The notes: generated by a model not told the origin, from the letters alone. A stretch of 64,000 bases of DNA from Flavobacteriaceae bacterium (GCA_016744415.1 JADGEL010000001.1:899855-963854); one strand, 5' to 3'. Positions 9,090 through 18,429 are shown, numbered from the stretch's first letter. A program made the numbers and translations.

Positions 9090-10229
9090 ATGAAAAAATC
9101 TACAATCCTTATTGTTGTTCTTACAGTTTTTAGCTTAAACTTTTATGCACAAAGAGCAAAAGAAATGACTATTTACAAATCAGATCAAACACAAATACAA
9201 GTAAAAGGAAATTTTGAATATGAAAATGATTTTATAAAAGCAGTGCGTTCCGAAAACAAAACCTTTAAGTCAGAGAATATAGATAAAGTGGTATCAGGCA
9301 CCAATGTTTATGTAATAAAAAATATAGAGGGTAAAAATTACCTATTTCAAGAAATAGTAAATGGCACACTATCTTTATATAAAGGGAAAAGCAATTATTA
9401 CTTAGAAAATGAAAAACACGGATTGAGAGAGATTCCAGAAAGAGACATTACTGGTTCTAAAATTTTTAATTCAGGGACCGTTTCATTATTTATTAATAAT
9501 TGTAAATCAGCTGTAAATTTATTATCAAATAAAGCATCAAGTTTAACAATTCAGAATTTGAAAGAAGTTGTAAAAACCTATAACTCCTGTAATTTACAAG
9601 AGGATATTCAAATAGCAGATAAAGTAATAGAGGAATCTTTACGACCAGATGGTAAGTTACAGTTTGGTCTAACAGCGGGTTTTTTACATTTAAATACTGA
9701 TTACAGTAATGTTTTAGATGTTGATGAAACAAGTATAGGTTTAATTACAGTTGGAGCTAAATTGTATTTTCGCACTAACTGGTTAAAAAAGAACAGAGTA
9801 GATTTTAACTTTTCTGTGGACTATGCACTTGGTGTTGAGCAACAAATAGAGAGTGACTTGTACAACCTTCAAAGTAAAACTTCTTTTGTAAATACAATGT
9901 TTGGTGTAAATTATGTTTTGAGCGATTTAAACTCAATATTTAAACCTTATTTTGGAGTTTCAGCTGGATTTCTTTTTGATGCAGGTTCAGAAGTTAATTT
10001 AATAGCAAACAGTTCTGGAAACCCATCATTATACTATGATGGTAAAAGTCAAATAGCATATAATTTAAATGTAGGAACGACAATAGAAGCATTTAATCAA
10101 GAATTTGATTTTTTAATTGCGTATCAACCAAAATTAAAAATGCCTATAGAATCTAGTACAGAACTTGTTTCACTAGATGCTAAATATGAAATTTCAGGTT
10201 TAAATTTTAGATTAACGTATGTATTTTAA
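9090..10229 (+). CDS. secreted/outer-membrane hypothetical protein with C-terminal beta-barrel character
   Basis: The 379-residue protein starts with a signal peptide (MKKSTILIVVLTVFSLNFYAQ, cleavage likely after YA-Q). Residues ~22-170 are a polar domain with alternating hydrophobics that resembles no family I recognise. From ~185 on, amphipathic strands (QFGLTAGFLHL, VGAKLYFRT, FNFSVDYALGV, YFGVSAGFLFDAG) end in a terminal aromatic, LRLTYVF-like, as in Bacteroidota outer-membrane proteins. That suggests an outer-membrane barrel of about eight to ten strands. Transcribed alone between two terminator-like hairpins. A TATATTT box lies about 40 bases before the ATG. No function is proposed. Confidence 0.75.
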   Translation: MKKSTILIVVLTVFSLNFYAQRAKEMTIYKSDQTQIQVKGNFEYENDFIKAVRSENKTFKSENIDKVVSGTNVYVIKNIEGKNYLFQEIVNGTLSLYKGKSNYYLENEKHGLREIPERDITGSKIFNSGTVSLFINNCKSAVNLLSNKASSLTIQNLKEVVKTYNSCNLQEDIQIADKVIEESLRPDGKLQFGLTAGFLHLNTDYSNVLDVDETSIGLITVGAKLYFRTNWLKKNRVDFNFSVDYALGVEQQIESDLYNLQSKTSFVNTMFGVNYVLSDLNSIFKPYFGVSAGFLFDAGSEVNLIANSSGNPSLYYDGKSQIAYNLNVGTTIEAFNQEFDFLIAYQPKLKMPIESSTELVSLDAKYEISGLNFRLTYVF

Positions 10230-10367
10230 GGTTTTTTTCGTGAGTTAACTTTTTTTATTATATTTGGCTTCCGCTTTAGAAAACGACTTGTTTTGATAGA
10301 TCATAAAAAATGTTTTCTAATTGGATTTATCTCCACAGATTTTAGCCTCTTAATTTAAATTATTGGT

Positions 10368-10796
10368 ATGCGAACAAAATTACTTTTTTTGGTGGTTACT
10401 TTTCTGTTGTCGGCATCAATTTATTGCCAAGAGATTGGAAGTGTAAAAAATGGAGAACATACCATTTCATTGATTAAAACCAACAATAAATTTGCTTGTT
10501 TGTATTCTGATGTAAATACAAATATACTGTTCCCTAAAAGATCATTTGTCTTTCCAAATAAAGAAACCATTCATTCCATTATTATGGATGGGTTTCGAAA
10601 TGAAAGCAATCATCAAGTATATGTGCAAATGAATAAATATACTATTGTCAAGTTTGAATACAAAAGAATGAATGGTAAGATGGTTGTAAAAATAGTCCAC
10701 AATAATTTGGCAAATAGTAAAATAGGGAATACCGCTTTTTTAACTCCTTTTCAAATTGATGAGTTGTTTGGAAAAAAGACAGAGACTAAAGCTTAG
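10368..10796 (+). CDS. small secreted hypothetical protein
   Basis: The 142-residue product has a signal peptide (MRTKLLFLVVTFLLSASIYCQ) and a short mature domain of about 120 residues with no motif I recognise. A TATATTTG box lies at 10259-10266, roughly 100 bases before the start, leaving a long leader. The gene ends inside a perfect hairpin, and a second terminator follows 20 bases later, so it is probably monocistronic. Confidence 0.65.
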   Translation: MRTKLLFLVVTFLLSASIYCQEIGSVKNGEHTISLIKTNNKFACLYSDVNTNILFPKRSFVFPNKETIHSIIMDGFRNESNHQVYVQMNKYTIVKFEYKRMNGKMVVKIVHNNLANSKIGNTAFLTPFQIDELFGKKTETKA

Positions 10797-10804
10797 TCTT
10801 TTTA
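10783..10804 (+). terminator. hairpin terminator overlapping a stop codon
   Basis: The palindrome AGACTAAAGCTTAGTCT (10783-10799) is followed by a run of T and includes the end of the reading frame that stops at 10796. It is the first of two tandem terminators. Confidence 0.55.
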
Positions 10805-10818
10805 AATATTAAACTATT

Positions 10819-10846
10819 AGAGCTACATTAATTGTAGCTCTTTTTA
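10819..10846 (+). terminator. rho-independent terminator
   Basis: Arms AGAGCTACA and TGTAGCTCT (10819-10827 and 10833-10841) pair perfectly around a short loop and are followed by TTTTTATATT. It backs up the hairpin at 10783-10804 and separates the small secreted protein from the cytochrome gene. Confidence 0.75.
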
Positions 10847-10888
10847 TATTTTAGCAAATCAATTAATTATATTCAATAGATTTAATAA

Positions 10889-13099
10889 ATGCGAATTGTC
10901 AAACCAATTTATTTTTTAATTTTTGTGTTTCTTATAAGCTCATGTTCGCAAGATAAAAGTGAAAAATATAGCGATATAAAAGAAAATACAACTGCTGTTA
11001 AATCAACATTTATAGGTTCTGAATCTTGTAAATCTTGCCACCAAAAAGAATTTAGTGATTGGGAAGGGTCGTATCATGATTTGGCAATGCAAGTTGCCGA
11101 TTCAGTTTCGGTTCTAGGTAATTTTGATAATAAGACTATTGTTTTTAAAAAGATTAAATCTACCTTTTTTAAAAAAGGAAACGCATTTTATGTGAACACC
11201 CAAGGTCATGACGGTAACTATGACGATTTTAAAATTGAATATGCTTTTGGCGTAACTCCTTTACAACAATATTTGATAAAATTTGATAACGGAGAATATC
11301 AATGCCTAACCACGGCTTGGGATTCTAAAAACAATAAGTGGTTTAGCTTATTACAACCAAGTATAGATATCAATCATGATGATAGATTGCATTGGACAGG
11401 AAGCGCGATGAGTTGGAATATGATGTGTGCCGATTGCCACTCAACCAACGTCCATAAAAATTACGATAGTAAAACAGACACTTATGATACTACTTTTAGT
11501 TTGATAAACGTGAGCTGTGAATCTTGCCATGGCGCAGCAAGTAAACATGAAGCATACTATCAAGATCCACCAAAAAAAGGAACTCCTCCAATAATGTATA
11601 TGCATACCGAAATGGAGTCAACTGAACTTGTAGATAAATGTGCTCGTTGCCATTCTAGAAGATCTCAATTAACAGAGTATTTTGATTATAAAGGTGATTT
11701 TATGGATCATTACGTACCGAGTTTATTGGTAAACGGATTGTATGAGTTAGATGGGCAAATTGATGATGAGGTATATGTATATGGCTCATTTGTTCAAAGT
11801 AAAATGTATCACGAAGGAGTGGCGTGTAATGATTGCCATGATGTACATTCGTTAAAATTGAAAAAGCAAGGAAATAATTTGTGTATGACTTGCCATGAGC
11901 CAAGTTATAATACTGAAGAACATCATTTCCACACTTTAAACTCTAAAGGAGCTCAATGTATCAACTGTCATATGACTGGTAAAACGTATATGGGAAATGA
12001 CTTTAGACGGGACCATAGTTTTAGAGTTCCAAGACCAGATCAAAGTGTAAAATATAACACCCCAAATGCATGTACAGGCTGTCATACAGATAAACCGGAT
12101 GAATGGGCGAGTAAGGTTATTATCGAAAAATTTGGTAGTGAAAGAGCTGATCATTTTTCGGATTACTTATTAAAGGGTTATTATGAAGATCCATCAGCAT
12201 TTGAAATTTTAATGGCAAATCATAAGTACCCAGATATTGCGCGTGCAACTGCAATTAACATGTATGGAAGCCAACCATTGTCATCAGAGCAATTGAGTAG
12301 ATTAACGCTGTATTTAAGAGATTCATCTGCCTTGGTAAGAAATGAAGTTGTAGTTTCTTTAGAGCCATATCAAAATGAAGTTATTGCAAAATATATAGCT
12401 CCAATGCTGAAAGATTCATTGCGGATGGTTCGTATTTCGGCAGCACGTTATTTTAATATGTCTAACCAAGATGTTGCTGCAATTGAAAATTATAAATCTG
12501 CAGATAAAGAGTTTTTAACAGCGCTACATCTCAATGCCGATTTCTCTTCTGGTCAACACCAAATAGCATTGTATTATCAATCAAAAGGAAATGAAGAGGC
12601 TGCGATAAAAGCTTATAAACGAGCTATTGAAATTGATGGCTATAATAATAGACCTCGCATGAATTTAGCACTGATTTATTACAATCAAGGATTGACAAAA
12701 AAAAGTGAAAACCTCTATTTGAAAGTGATAGAAAAAGAACCTGAATTCAGTTATACATATTATATGTTAGGGTTGTTGTATAACGAATTAGGCGATAATA
12801 CGAAGGCATTAGAATATTTAAAATTGGCTACTGAAAAACTGCCTTTCAATCAAAATGCATATTATAATTATGCGTTAAAATTACAAGGAATTGGTAATTA
12901 TGCTGCATCTATTGTAGTACTAGAAAGAGGGCTAAAGCATGCTCCTTTTAATGAACGATTGTTATATGCTAAGTTGTTGGGAGAAGCAAACACTAATTTA
13001 ATTAGCAATGCTAAAGCTACCTGTATTTTGTTAATGGAGATAGCACCAAATAATAAGGATTACAGACAGCTTTATCAGCAATTGAGTCAGGGAAATTAA
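10889..13099 (+). CDS. octaheme c-type cytochrome lipoprotein with HEAT-like and TPR C-terminus
   Basis: The 736-residue protein has a lipoprotein signal (LISSC, lipid Cys at residue 19), so the mature protein should be anchored in the cell envelope. Eight CXXCH heme c sites are visible, with first cysteines at about residues 47, 180, 210, 251, 313, 332, 357 and 395. Extra histidines nearby could be distal heme ligands. Residues ~430-520 look like short HEAT-type helices, and ~540-735 contain TPR repeats (ALYYQSKGNEEAAIKAYKRA, ALIYYNQGLTKKSENLYL, MLGLLYNELGDNTKALEYL). The family resembles cytochrome c554-like multiheme electron carriers or oxidoreductases found in many Bacteroidota. No partner quinol dehydrogenase is adjacent. 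Whether it is an enzyme or only an electron relay cannot be read here. Confidence 0.88.
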   Translation: MRIVKPIYFLIFVFLISSCSQDKSEKYSDIKENTTAVKSTFIGSESCKSCHQKEFSDWEGSYHDLAMQVADSVSVLGNFDNKTIVFKKIKSTFFKKGNAFYVNTQGHDGNYDDFKIEYAFGVTPLQQYLIKFDNGEYQCLTTAWDSKNNKWFSLLQPSIDINHDDRLHWTGSAMSWNMMCADCHSTNVHKNYDSKTDTYDTTFSLINVSCESCHGAASKHEAYYQDPPKKGTPPIMYMHTEMESTELVDKCARCHSRRSQLTEYFDYKGDFMDHYVPSLLVNGLYELDGQIDDEVYVYGSFVQSKMYHEGVACNDCHDVHSLKLKKQGNNLCMTCHEPSYNTEEHHFHTLNSKGAQCINCHMTGKTYMGNDFRRDHSFRVPRPDQSVKYNTPNACTGCHTDKPDEWASKVIIEKFGSERADHFSDYLLKGYYEDPSAFEILMANHKYPDIARATAINMYGSQPLSSEQLSRLTLYLRDSSALVRNEVVVSLEPYQNEVIAKYIAPMLKDSLRMVRISAARYFNMSNQDVAAIENYKSADKEFLTALHLNADFSSGQHQIALYYQSKGNEEAAIKAYKRAIEIDGYNNRPRMNLALIYYNQGLTKKSENLYLKVIEKEPEFSYTYYMLGLLYNELGDNTKALEYLKLATEKLPFNQNAYYNYALKLQGIGNYAASIVVLERGLKHAPFNERLLYAKLLGEANTNLISNAKATCILLMEIAPNNKDYRQLYQQLSQGN

Positions 13100-13166
13100 T
13101 TAGTATTGTCTAGGCTTTTATACTTTTCTCATAGAAGAGTGATGAGCTCAAAGAAACTGTATTAAA

Positions 13167-13796
13167 TTAAGGTTTATACTTTAGCGGGATATGGACAACT
13201 TTTTTGGTTTCAAAAAAATCTTCATTAAAGTAATTTGGCAAATCATATAATGTTGCTTTAGGAAAGTTCTTTAACTCTTCAGTTAAATCACCTCCTTTTA
13301 AATAAAGAATACCATTTTTAAGTTCATGGTTTGATTTTTTCTTGACTTTACCTTTGGTCCATTTTACAAAATCATTCATATTGGTGACTGCACGACTAAC
13401 AATAAAATCAAATTGACCATTTACTTTTTCAGCTCGTAAATGACTTCCTTTAACATTTTTTAATTCCAAAGATTCAGCTACACCATTTACAACTTTTATT
13501 TTTTTACCAATAGAATCAACTAAATGAAAATTCGTATTTGGAAATAAAATAGCTAATGGAATTCCGGGGAAACCTCCACCTGTGCCAATATCTAAAACAG
13601 AAGATCCTTCTAAAAAAGGTTGCACTTTTGCAATTGCTAACGAATGTAGTACATGCCGTACATATAGCTCGTCAATATCTTTACGGGACACCACATTTAT
13701 TTGAGCGTTCCATTCTTTATATAAATCTTCTAATTGCTCAAATTGTTTAATTTGATATGCTGTTAACTCCGGAAAATATTTTTTTATTGTCTTCAT
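13167..13796 (-). CDS. rsmG: 16S rRNA (guanine(527)-N7)-methyltransferase RsmG
   Basis: The 209-residue class I SAM methyltransferase has the RsmG signature VLDIGTGGGFPGIPLAI, preceded by the family N-terminal segment (LYKEWNAQINVVSRKDIDELYVRHVLHSLAI) and followed by LVDSIGKKIKVV and FIVSRAVTNM. It methylates G527 of 16S rRNA. It is a single gene, oriented against the neighbouring cytochrome gene. The start at 13796 gives the expected N-terminus. Confidence 0.95.
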   Translation of the reverse strand: MKTIKKYFPELTAYQIKQFEQLEDLYKEWNAQINVVSRKDIDELYVRHVLHSLAIAKVQPFLEGSSVLDIGTGGGFPGIPLAILFPNTNFHLVDSIGKKIKVVNGVAESLELKNVKGSHLRAEKVNGQFDFIVSRAVTNMNDFVKWTKGKVKKKSNHELKNGILYLKGGDLTEELKNFPKATLYDLPNYFNEDFFETKKVVHIPLKYKP

Positions 13797-14110
13797 ATTG
13801 ATGGCTGTAAAGTTACAGTAATTTGTCTTATTTTGTAATCTTTAAGATAAGAGTTGTCATTCTGAAGATACAACGAAAGAAGCAATAATAAATTTCTTTA
13901 TTTTGAGGTTACTAAATTTCTCATCGTTCGTTCCTCTCTCTGTAGAAATGACAAATAATAAAATGAAGTTAACTAAAATACAATCTTCAAAGATTCGTTA
14001 ATTAGTTAACAACTAAATTAATTGATTTATAATTAACACTAAAATATGATAATTGTTAGCTATCAAAAAGAATTTTGGTGTAATTTTGCCACTTTAAAAA
14101 TCCTCAATAA
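13797..14110. repeat. intergenic region with degenerate palindromic repeat remnant
   Basis: This 314-base gap separates rsmG from the divergent desaturase gene. From about 13855 to 13951 it holds TTGTCATTCTGAAGATAC at one end and, inverted, TAGAAATGACAAAT at the other, with CGAAAGAAG and CGTTCGTTCC-like material inside. This resembles the scattered GTCATT(T/C)...GAAATGAC inverted elements common between genes in Flavobacteriaceae, here eroded. The rest is AT-rich, with a promoter-like box near 14081 and an imperfect palindrome at 13998-14023. No gene was found in it. Confidence 0.5.
14081..14088 (+). promoter_or_regulatory. TAnnTTTG promoter box for the desaturase gene
   Basis: TAATTTTG lies 22 bases before the ATG at 14111 and matches the Bacteroidota -7 consensus. 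No well-placed TTG -33 element is seen (the nearest, at 14053, is 25 bases upstream). Confidence 0.5.
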
Positions 14111-15199
14111 ATGAAGACGATAAAATTTTCTAGAATAGACAACGCAAAATTTTTTAAAACATTGAACAAGAGAGTCAATGATTATTTTAAAGATAACAAT
14201 ATAAAACGTACAGGAAACTGGAGATTGTATTCAAAAGCAATTGTAATGTTCTCATTATTATTGCTTCCTTTAATTTCAATTTTAGTATTTGATTTACCAA
14301 CTTGGGCAAATATTTTAGGTATGATTATCATAGGTATTGGTATGGCAGGTGTTGGTATGAATGTAATGCATGATGCTAATCACGAATCATTCTCTAGCCG
14401 AAAGTGGGTTAACAAATTAATGGGATCTAGTATTTATATCCTTGCAGGAAACGATTATAACTGGAAAGTACAACACAATGTTTTACACCATACATATACC
14501 AATATTCAGGGGCATGATGAAGATATTGATGCCGGTAGGATTATCCGTTTTTCTAAACACACTAAATGGATGAAAATTCATAAATTTCAAAAATATTATT
14601 CTTTCTTTTTATACGGACTGTTAACTGTAAATTGGGCAATTACAACTGATTTTAAACAAACCTATCAATATTTAAAAAGAAAATTATCTTATGGTAAGTT
14701 TCCAAATCCAGCTACTCAATGGACAAAATTGATTATCGGAAAAATTGTTTATTATGCCTTATGGGTAGTGCTTCCTTTGTATTTAGGCTTTGCGTGGTAT
14801 GAAGTTTTAATTGGTTTTTTAATCATGCACTATACAGCAGGAATCATCTTAAGTGTAGTGTTTCAATTGGCACACGTAATGCCAAATACAGAAATGCCTA
14901 CACCTGATGAAAATGGAAACATGAAAAATACTTGGGCAATACACCAATTGTATACAACTTCTAATTTTGCACCAAAAAACTGGTTGGTAGAGTTTTATAC
15001 AGGCGGTTTAAACCATCAGGTAGAGCATCATTTATTCGCACATATTAGTCATATCCATTATGATAAATTGGCAAAAATTGTAAAAGAAACTGCACAAGAA
15101 TTTAATCTTCCTTACAACGAATACCAAACGATGTGGAAAGCAGTAAAAGAGCATTACCACCAATTAAACATCTTAGGTAAGCAACCACAATTAGCATAA
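14111..15199 (+). CDS. membrane fatty-acid desaturase (acyl-lipid/acyl-CoA type)
   Basis: The 362-residue integral membrane protein carries the three histidine boxes of the di-iron desaturase family: HDANHE (about residues 87-92), HNVLHH (122-127) and HQVEHH near residue 305. A hydrophobic pair of helices sits at ~44-85 and another at ~205-245. It would introduce a double bond into fatty acyl chains. The HQVEHH form of the third box is common in front-end or acyl-lipid desaturases, but no N-terminal cytochrome b5 domain is present, so an external electron donor is needed. Regioselectivity is not predictable. The aminotransferase gene follows 27 bases later, with no obvious functional link. 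Confidence 0.9.
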   Translation: MKTIKFSRIDNAKFFKTLNKRVNDYFKDNNIKRTGNWRLYSKAIVMFSLLLLPLISILVFDLPTWANILGMIIIGIGMAGVGMNVMHDANHESFSSRKWVNKLMGSSIYILAGNDYNWKVQHNVLHHTYTNIQGHDEDIDAGRIIRFSKHTKWMKIHKFQKYYSFFLYGLLTVNWAITTDFKQTYQYLKRKLSYGKFPNPATQWTKLIIGKIVYYALWVVLPLYLGFAWYEVLIGFLIMHYTAGIILSVVFQLAHVMPNTEMPTPDENGNMKNTWAIHQLYTTSNFAPKNWLVEFYTGGLNHQVEHHLFAHISHIHYDKLAKIVKETAQEFNLPYNEYQTMWKAVKEHYHQLNILGKQPQLA

Positions 15200-15226
15200 A
15201 TTTCACAAACAACATACAACATCAAA

Positions 15227-16414
15227 ATGTCTCAACAATTATCCGACAGAATTCAAAGTTTACCTGTATCGGCAACTTTGGCTATGGCTGCAAAAGCCAG
15301 AGAATTAAAACAACAAGGTAAAGATATTATTGGTTTAAGTTTGGGTGAACCAGATTTTAATACTCCAGAGTTTATCAAAGAAGCAGCGATTAAAGCTGTC
15401 CAAGAAAATTACAATTCTTATACTCCAGTTGATGGGTATCAAGAATTAAAAGAAGCTGTTTGTACAAAATTTAAACGTGATAATAATTTAGATTACACAC
15501 CAAATCAAATTGTAGTTTCTACAGGTGCAAAACAATCTATCGCAAACATTGCTCAGGTATTATTAAATCCTGGTGACGAAGTTTTATTACCTGCTCCTTA
15601 CTGGGTGAGTTATTCGGCAATTGCATTATTGTGTGAGGCAAAATTTGTTGAGATACCATCTAGTATTGATACTAATTTTAAAATTACTCCTGAACAATTA
15701 GAAGCGGCAATAACACCAAAAACAAAAATGATTTTCTTTAATTCGCCAAACAACCCAAGCGGTACAATTTATACTGAGAAAGAGTATAGAGCTTTGGCAG
15801 CAGTTTTAGAAAATTACCCTAATATTTACATCCTTTCGGATGAAATTTACGAGCACATTAATTATGGTGCTAAGAATTTTAGTTTTGCTAGAATTAGGAG
15901 CATGTATGATCGTACAATTACCGTTAATGGTGTTGCAAAAGCATTTGCGATGACCGGTTGGAGAATTGGATATATCGGTGCGCCAGAATGGATTGCAAAA
16001 TCTTGTACAAAAATGCAAGGGCAAATTACTTCAGGGGCTAATTGTATTGCACAACGCGCTACGATTACTGCTTTAGAAGCACCTGTTTCTGAAATTCAGT
16101 ATATGGTTACGGAGTTTAAAAAACGAAGAGATATTATTTTAGGTTTATTAAAAGAAATTGACGGATTAAAATTGAATACCCCAAAAGGAGCATTTTATGT
16201 TTTCCCAGATGTGTCAGCATTTTTTGGAAAAACAATTAAAGGACACAAAATTAACAATGCGTCTGATTTTTCAATGTTACTGTTAGAAGAAGCAAATGTT
16301 GCTACTGTAACAGGAGAAGCTTTTGGTGCTCCAAATTGTATTCGAATTTCATATGCAGCATCTGAAGAAAATATTAGAACCGCAATTGTAAGAATTAAAG
16401 AGGTGCTTAGTTAA
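15227..16414 (+). CDS. pyridoxal-phosphate aminotransferase, aspartate aminotransferase type (class I)
   Basis: The 395-residue fold-type I enzyme contains GEPDFNTP near residue 40, the NNPSGT motif near 175, the SDEIYEH segment and the PLP lysine at about K238 in NGVAKAFAMTGWRIGYI. This fits the aspartate/prephenate aminotransferase (class Ib) group rather than histidinol-phosphate or aromatic enzymes. It interconverts aspartate and oxaloacetate with 2-oxoglutarate/glutamate. A strong terminator follows at 16433-16467. Confidence 0.9.
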   Translation: MSQQLSDRIQSLPVSATLAMAAKARELKQQGKDIIGLSLGEPDFNTPEFIKEAAIKAVQENYNSYTPVDGYQELKEAVCTKFKRDNNLDYTPNQIVVSTGAKQSIANIAQVLLNPGDEVLLPAPYWVSYSAIALLCEAKFVEIPSSIDTNFKITPEQLEAAITPKTKMIFFNSPNNPSGTIYTEKEYRALAAVLENYPNIYILSDEIYEHINYGAKNFSFARIRSMYDRTITVNGVAKAFAMTGWRIGYIGAPEWIAKSCTKMQGQITSGANCIAQRATITALEAPVSEIQYMVTEFKKRRDIILGLLKEIDGLKLNTPKGAFYVFPDVSAFFGKTIKGHKINNASDFSMLLLEEANVATVTGEAFGAPNCIRISYAASEENIRTAIVRIKEVLS

Positions 16415-16432
16415 TTCAAGCACAGTATTAAA

Positions 16433-16467
16433 CAAAAATGCCTGAAATTTTATTTCAGGCATTTTTG
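16433..16467. terminator. bidirectional rho-independent terminator
   Basis: A perfect stem CAAAAATGCCTGAAAT / ATTTCAGGCATTTTTG surrounds a short loop, with T-runs readable on both strands. It sits between the aminotransferase (+) ending at 16414 and the convergent minus-strand gene ending at 16494, so it can serve both. Confidence 0.85.
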
Positions 16468-16493
16468 TTATACAATTATATTATTCTAATCAA

Positions 16494-17534
16494 CTACATC
16501 AAGAATCGATAGTTTAATGAAAGTAGAAAAGACTTTCTATCTCCAATCAAACCAGCTTCAGAACGCAACATCCAATGTTTATTGTATTGATACTGAACAC
16601 CAATAATTCCATTCCATTTTTGTGACACTTGTTTGTCCATTCCGTATCTAATTATAGCACTACCATCTGCAGCATCAATACGTTCAATAATAGGAGCAAG
16701 AACTTGATCAGCAATAACTTTTTGTGGTATTGTAGCCTCATTATCATACCAATCATTATAATTTGCAACAATTTGATCTGTCCTTTCTTCTAAACCAGGA
16801 ATAGCTTCACTTAATGTAATTTGCCCTCTAGTTTCAGAACTCATATTTATAGACATTCCTCCTGCCCAAACCGCAATATTACTTTCCGGTTTATTTTTAA
16901 AGGTGAATGTCTTTCCTAAGCGAATACCAACTACATTAACTCTTGTAGATTTGTCTAACAACTCGGGTTTATTCCATGTAAAATTTGCATCAACAGAAAA
17001 CCAAACTGGTCCAATGCCACCAGCTCCCATGACACCAAAACCTGCGGTTGTTATACCTTGTTCTACAACCGATTGTAACTCAATCGGAGCAACTAAATTA
17101 ACTTCGGTATTTGAATTTCCATAACCCAAAATACCATATACATTTAAAAATGGGAACACCCATAAATCGGGTCTTACATTAAAAGTATATGATGTGTTAG
17201 AGTTTTCACCAAATTGAATAAAATCAACAGAGGTTAGTGGAATATCAAGGCTGTTAGTTTTTAAACCCAATTGCATATTGGTAATATCTATACCTTGTTC
17301 CATCCACATATAATTAGCCATTATTCCAGCAGGGTATGGAATATCAAATCCTTTTTGATATACTTTTTGTCCCCAAATAGGGAATTTGTAATTATATTCA
17401 ACTTGTTTTAAACTATCTGTATATTTTTCATTCTTAGTTCTAATCTTTTTTGATGAATATTGAGCACTACCATATTCTGGGAGTAACATCAAAAATATAA
17501 CTGGAATTATAAATAGTTGAAAATTGTTTTTCAT
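16494..17534 (-). CDS. secreted/outer-membrane hypothetical protein, probable beta-barrel
   Basis: The 346-residue product starts with a signal peptide (MKNNFQLFIIPVIFLMLLPEYGSAQ). Beyond about residue 85 it is rich in alternating strands (FNVRPDLWVFPFLNVYGILGYG, GFGVMGAGGIGPVWFSVDANF, VVGIRLGKTFTF, IAVWAGGMSINM) and ends with LLSLNYRFLM, an aromatic-containing terminal strand typical of Bacteroidota barrels. No named family is recognised. It follows the 268-residue barrel gene by 18 bases on the same strand, so the two are probably co-transcribed. Confidence 0.75.
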   Translation of the reverse strand: MKNNFQLFIIPVIFLMLLPEYGSAQYSSKKIRTKNEKYTDSLKQVEYNYKFPIWGQKVYQKGFDIPYPAGIMANYMWMEQGIDITNMQLGLKTNSLDIPLTSVDFIQFGENSNTSYTFNVRPDLWVFPFLNVYGILGYGNSNTEVNLVAPIELQSVVEQGITTAGFGVMGAGGIGPVWFSVDANFTWNKPELLDKSTRVNVVGIRLGKTFTFKNKPESNIAVWAGGMSINMSSETRGQITLSEAIPGLEERTDQIVANYNDWYDNEATIPQKVIADQVLAPIIERIDAADGSAIIRYGMDKQVSQKWNGIIGVQYQYNKHWMLRSEAGLIGDRKSFLLSLNYRFLM

Positions 17535-17552
17535 TTTCTATAATTTTGCTTA

Positions 17553-18359
17553 TTATTTTTCTAGTTCTTCAATTCTTTTTTGGAGCTCTAAATTTTCTTT
17601 TTCCAATGCTTCTTTATCTTTTTCTGCTTGCTCTTTTTCTGCTTTTTCTTTCGCTTTTGTTACTCCCACAGGAAATGTTACTTTTACAAAAAAGGAGTTA
17701 CTTTTAGTTCCAGATTTTTCCTTATAAATATCAACCAATCCGTGATAGTATTTAGCACCAACAGACATTTTTCTGCCTTTTTTAAACTGGTACCCAACGC
17801 CTCCTAAAAATCCTGCATCAATTTTTTGAATAGCATCTTTGTTTTTATAACGCACACGTTCTTCAATATCATCATTGTCACTATTAAACTCTACAAAAGC
17901 TTTTGTATGCCAACCAAATTGCATTCCACCTTCGGCATAAAATCCTTTGTAAAACTTGTATTTTAACAAAGCTGGAACCATAAATGTATTTATTACTTGT
18001 CTGTAACTACCATCAATAACAACTCCGTTTTCCTTTTGTTTGTCTATACCCAAAAAATCTAGATCATTGTCTGTTAAATTATCTAGCCCTTGATTTGCTT
18101 TAACTAGCACCCCTGTATAAACAGACCAATCTGGGTTTTTTAATTTTAAATCAAAATAAAATCCAATATTAAAAAAGGTTCTTCTATCGTTAGATTCAAA
18201 GCCTTCAATTTGTTCAAAATTTAAACCTGTTTCTAAACCAAACTCAAGTTTGTCAGAGTTTAATTTATCACCCAATAATAAAGAAATAAGAACTTGAGAT
18301 TGAGATGTGACACTTGCAAGCATCAACGTTACAATAAGCATGATAGCTTTTTTACTCAT
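17553..18359 (-). CDS. porin-like outer-membrane protein with C-terminal charged coiled-coil tail
   Basis: The 268-residue protein has a signal peptide (MSKKAIMLIVTLMLASVTSQS) and an outer-membrane barrel-like body (FGLETGLNFEQIEGF, FFNIGFYFDLKL, GFLGGVGYQFKKGRKMSVGAKYYHGL). The last ~30 residues (AKEKAEKEQAEKDKEALEKE... and LQKRIEELEK) form a highly charged heptad-like helix. A periplasmic coiled-coil tail on a barrel could contact peptidoglycan or a partner; this is inference. A TATATTTG box lies on the minus strand at 18390-18383, 23 bases before the start. Confidence 0.75.
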   Translation of the reverse strand: MSKKAIMLIVTLMLASVTSQSQVLISLLLGDKLNSDKLEFGLETGLNFEQIEGFESNDRRTFFNIGFYFDLKLKNPDWSVYTGVLVKANQGLDNLTDNDLDFLGIDKQKENGVVIDGSYRQVINTFMVPALLKYKFYKGFYAEGGMQFGWHTKAFVEFNSDNDDIEERVRYKNKDAIQKIDAGFLGGVGYQFKKGRKMSVGAKYYHGLVDIYKEKSGTKSNSFFVKVTFPVGVTKAKEKAEKEQAEKDKEALEKENLELQKRIEELEK

Positions 18360-18382
18360 AATTTGTTTAGTTTTTTTATAAA

Positions 18383-18390
18383 CAAATATA
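18383..18390 (-). promoter_or_regulatory. TAnnTTTG promoter box, minus strand
   Basis: TATATTTG on the minus strand, about 23 bases before the start at 18359. Together with the plus-strand box at 18430-18437 it makes a compact divergent promoter region. Confidence 0.45.
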
Positions 18391-18429
18391 TAAGAATAAA
18401 ATCAAAGGTTAAAAGTAGTTGTAATTTAT

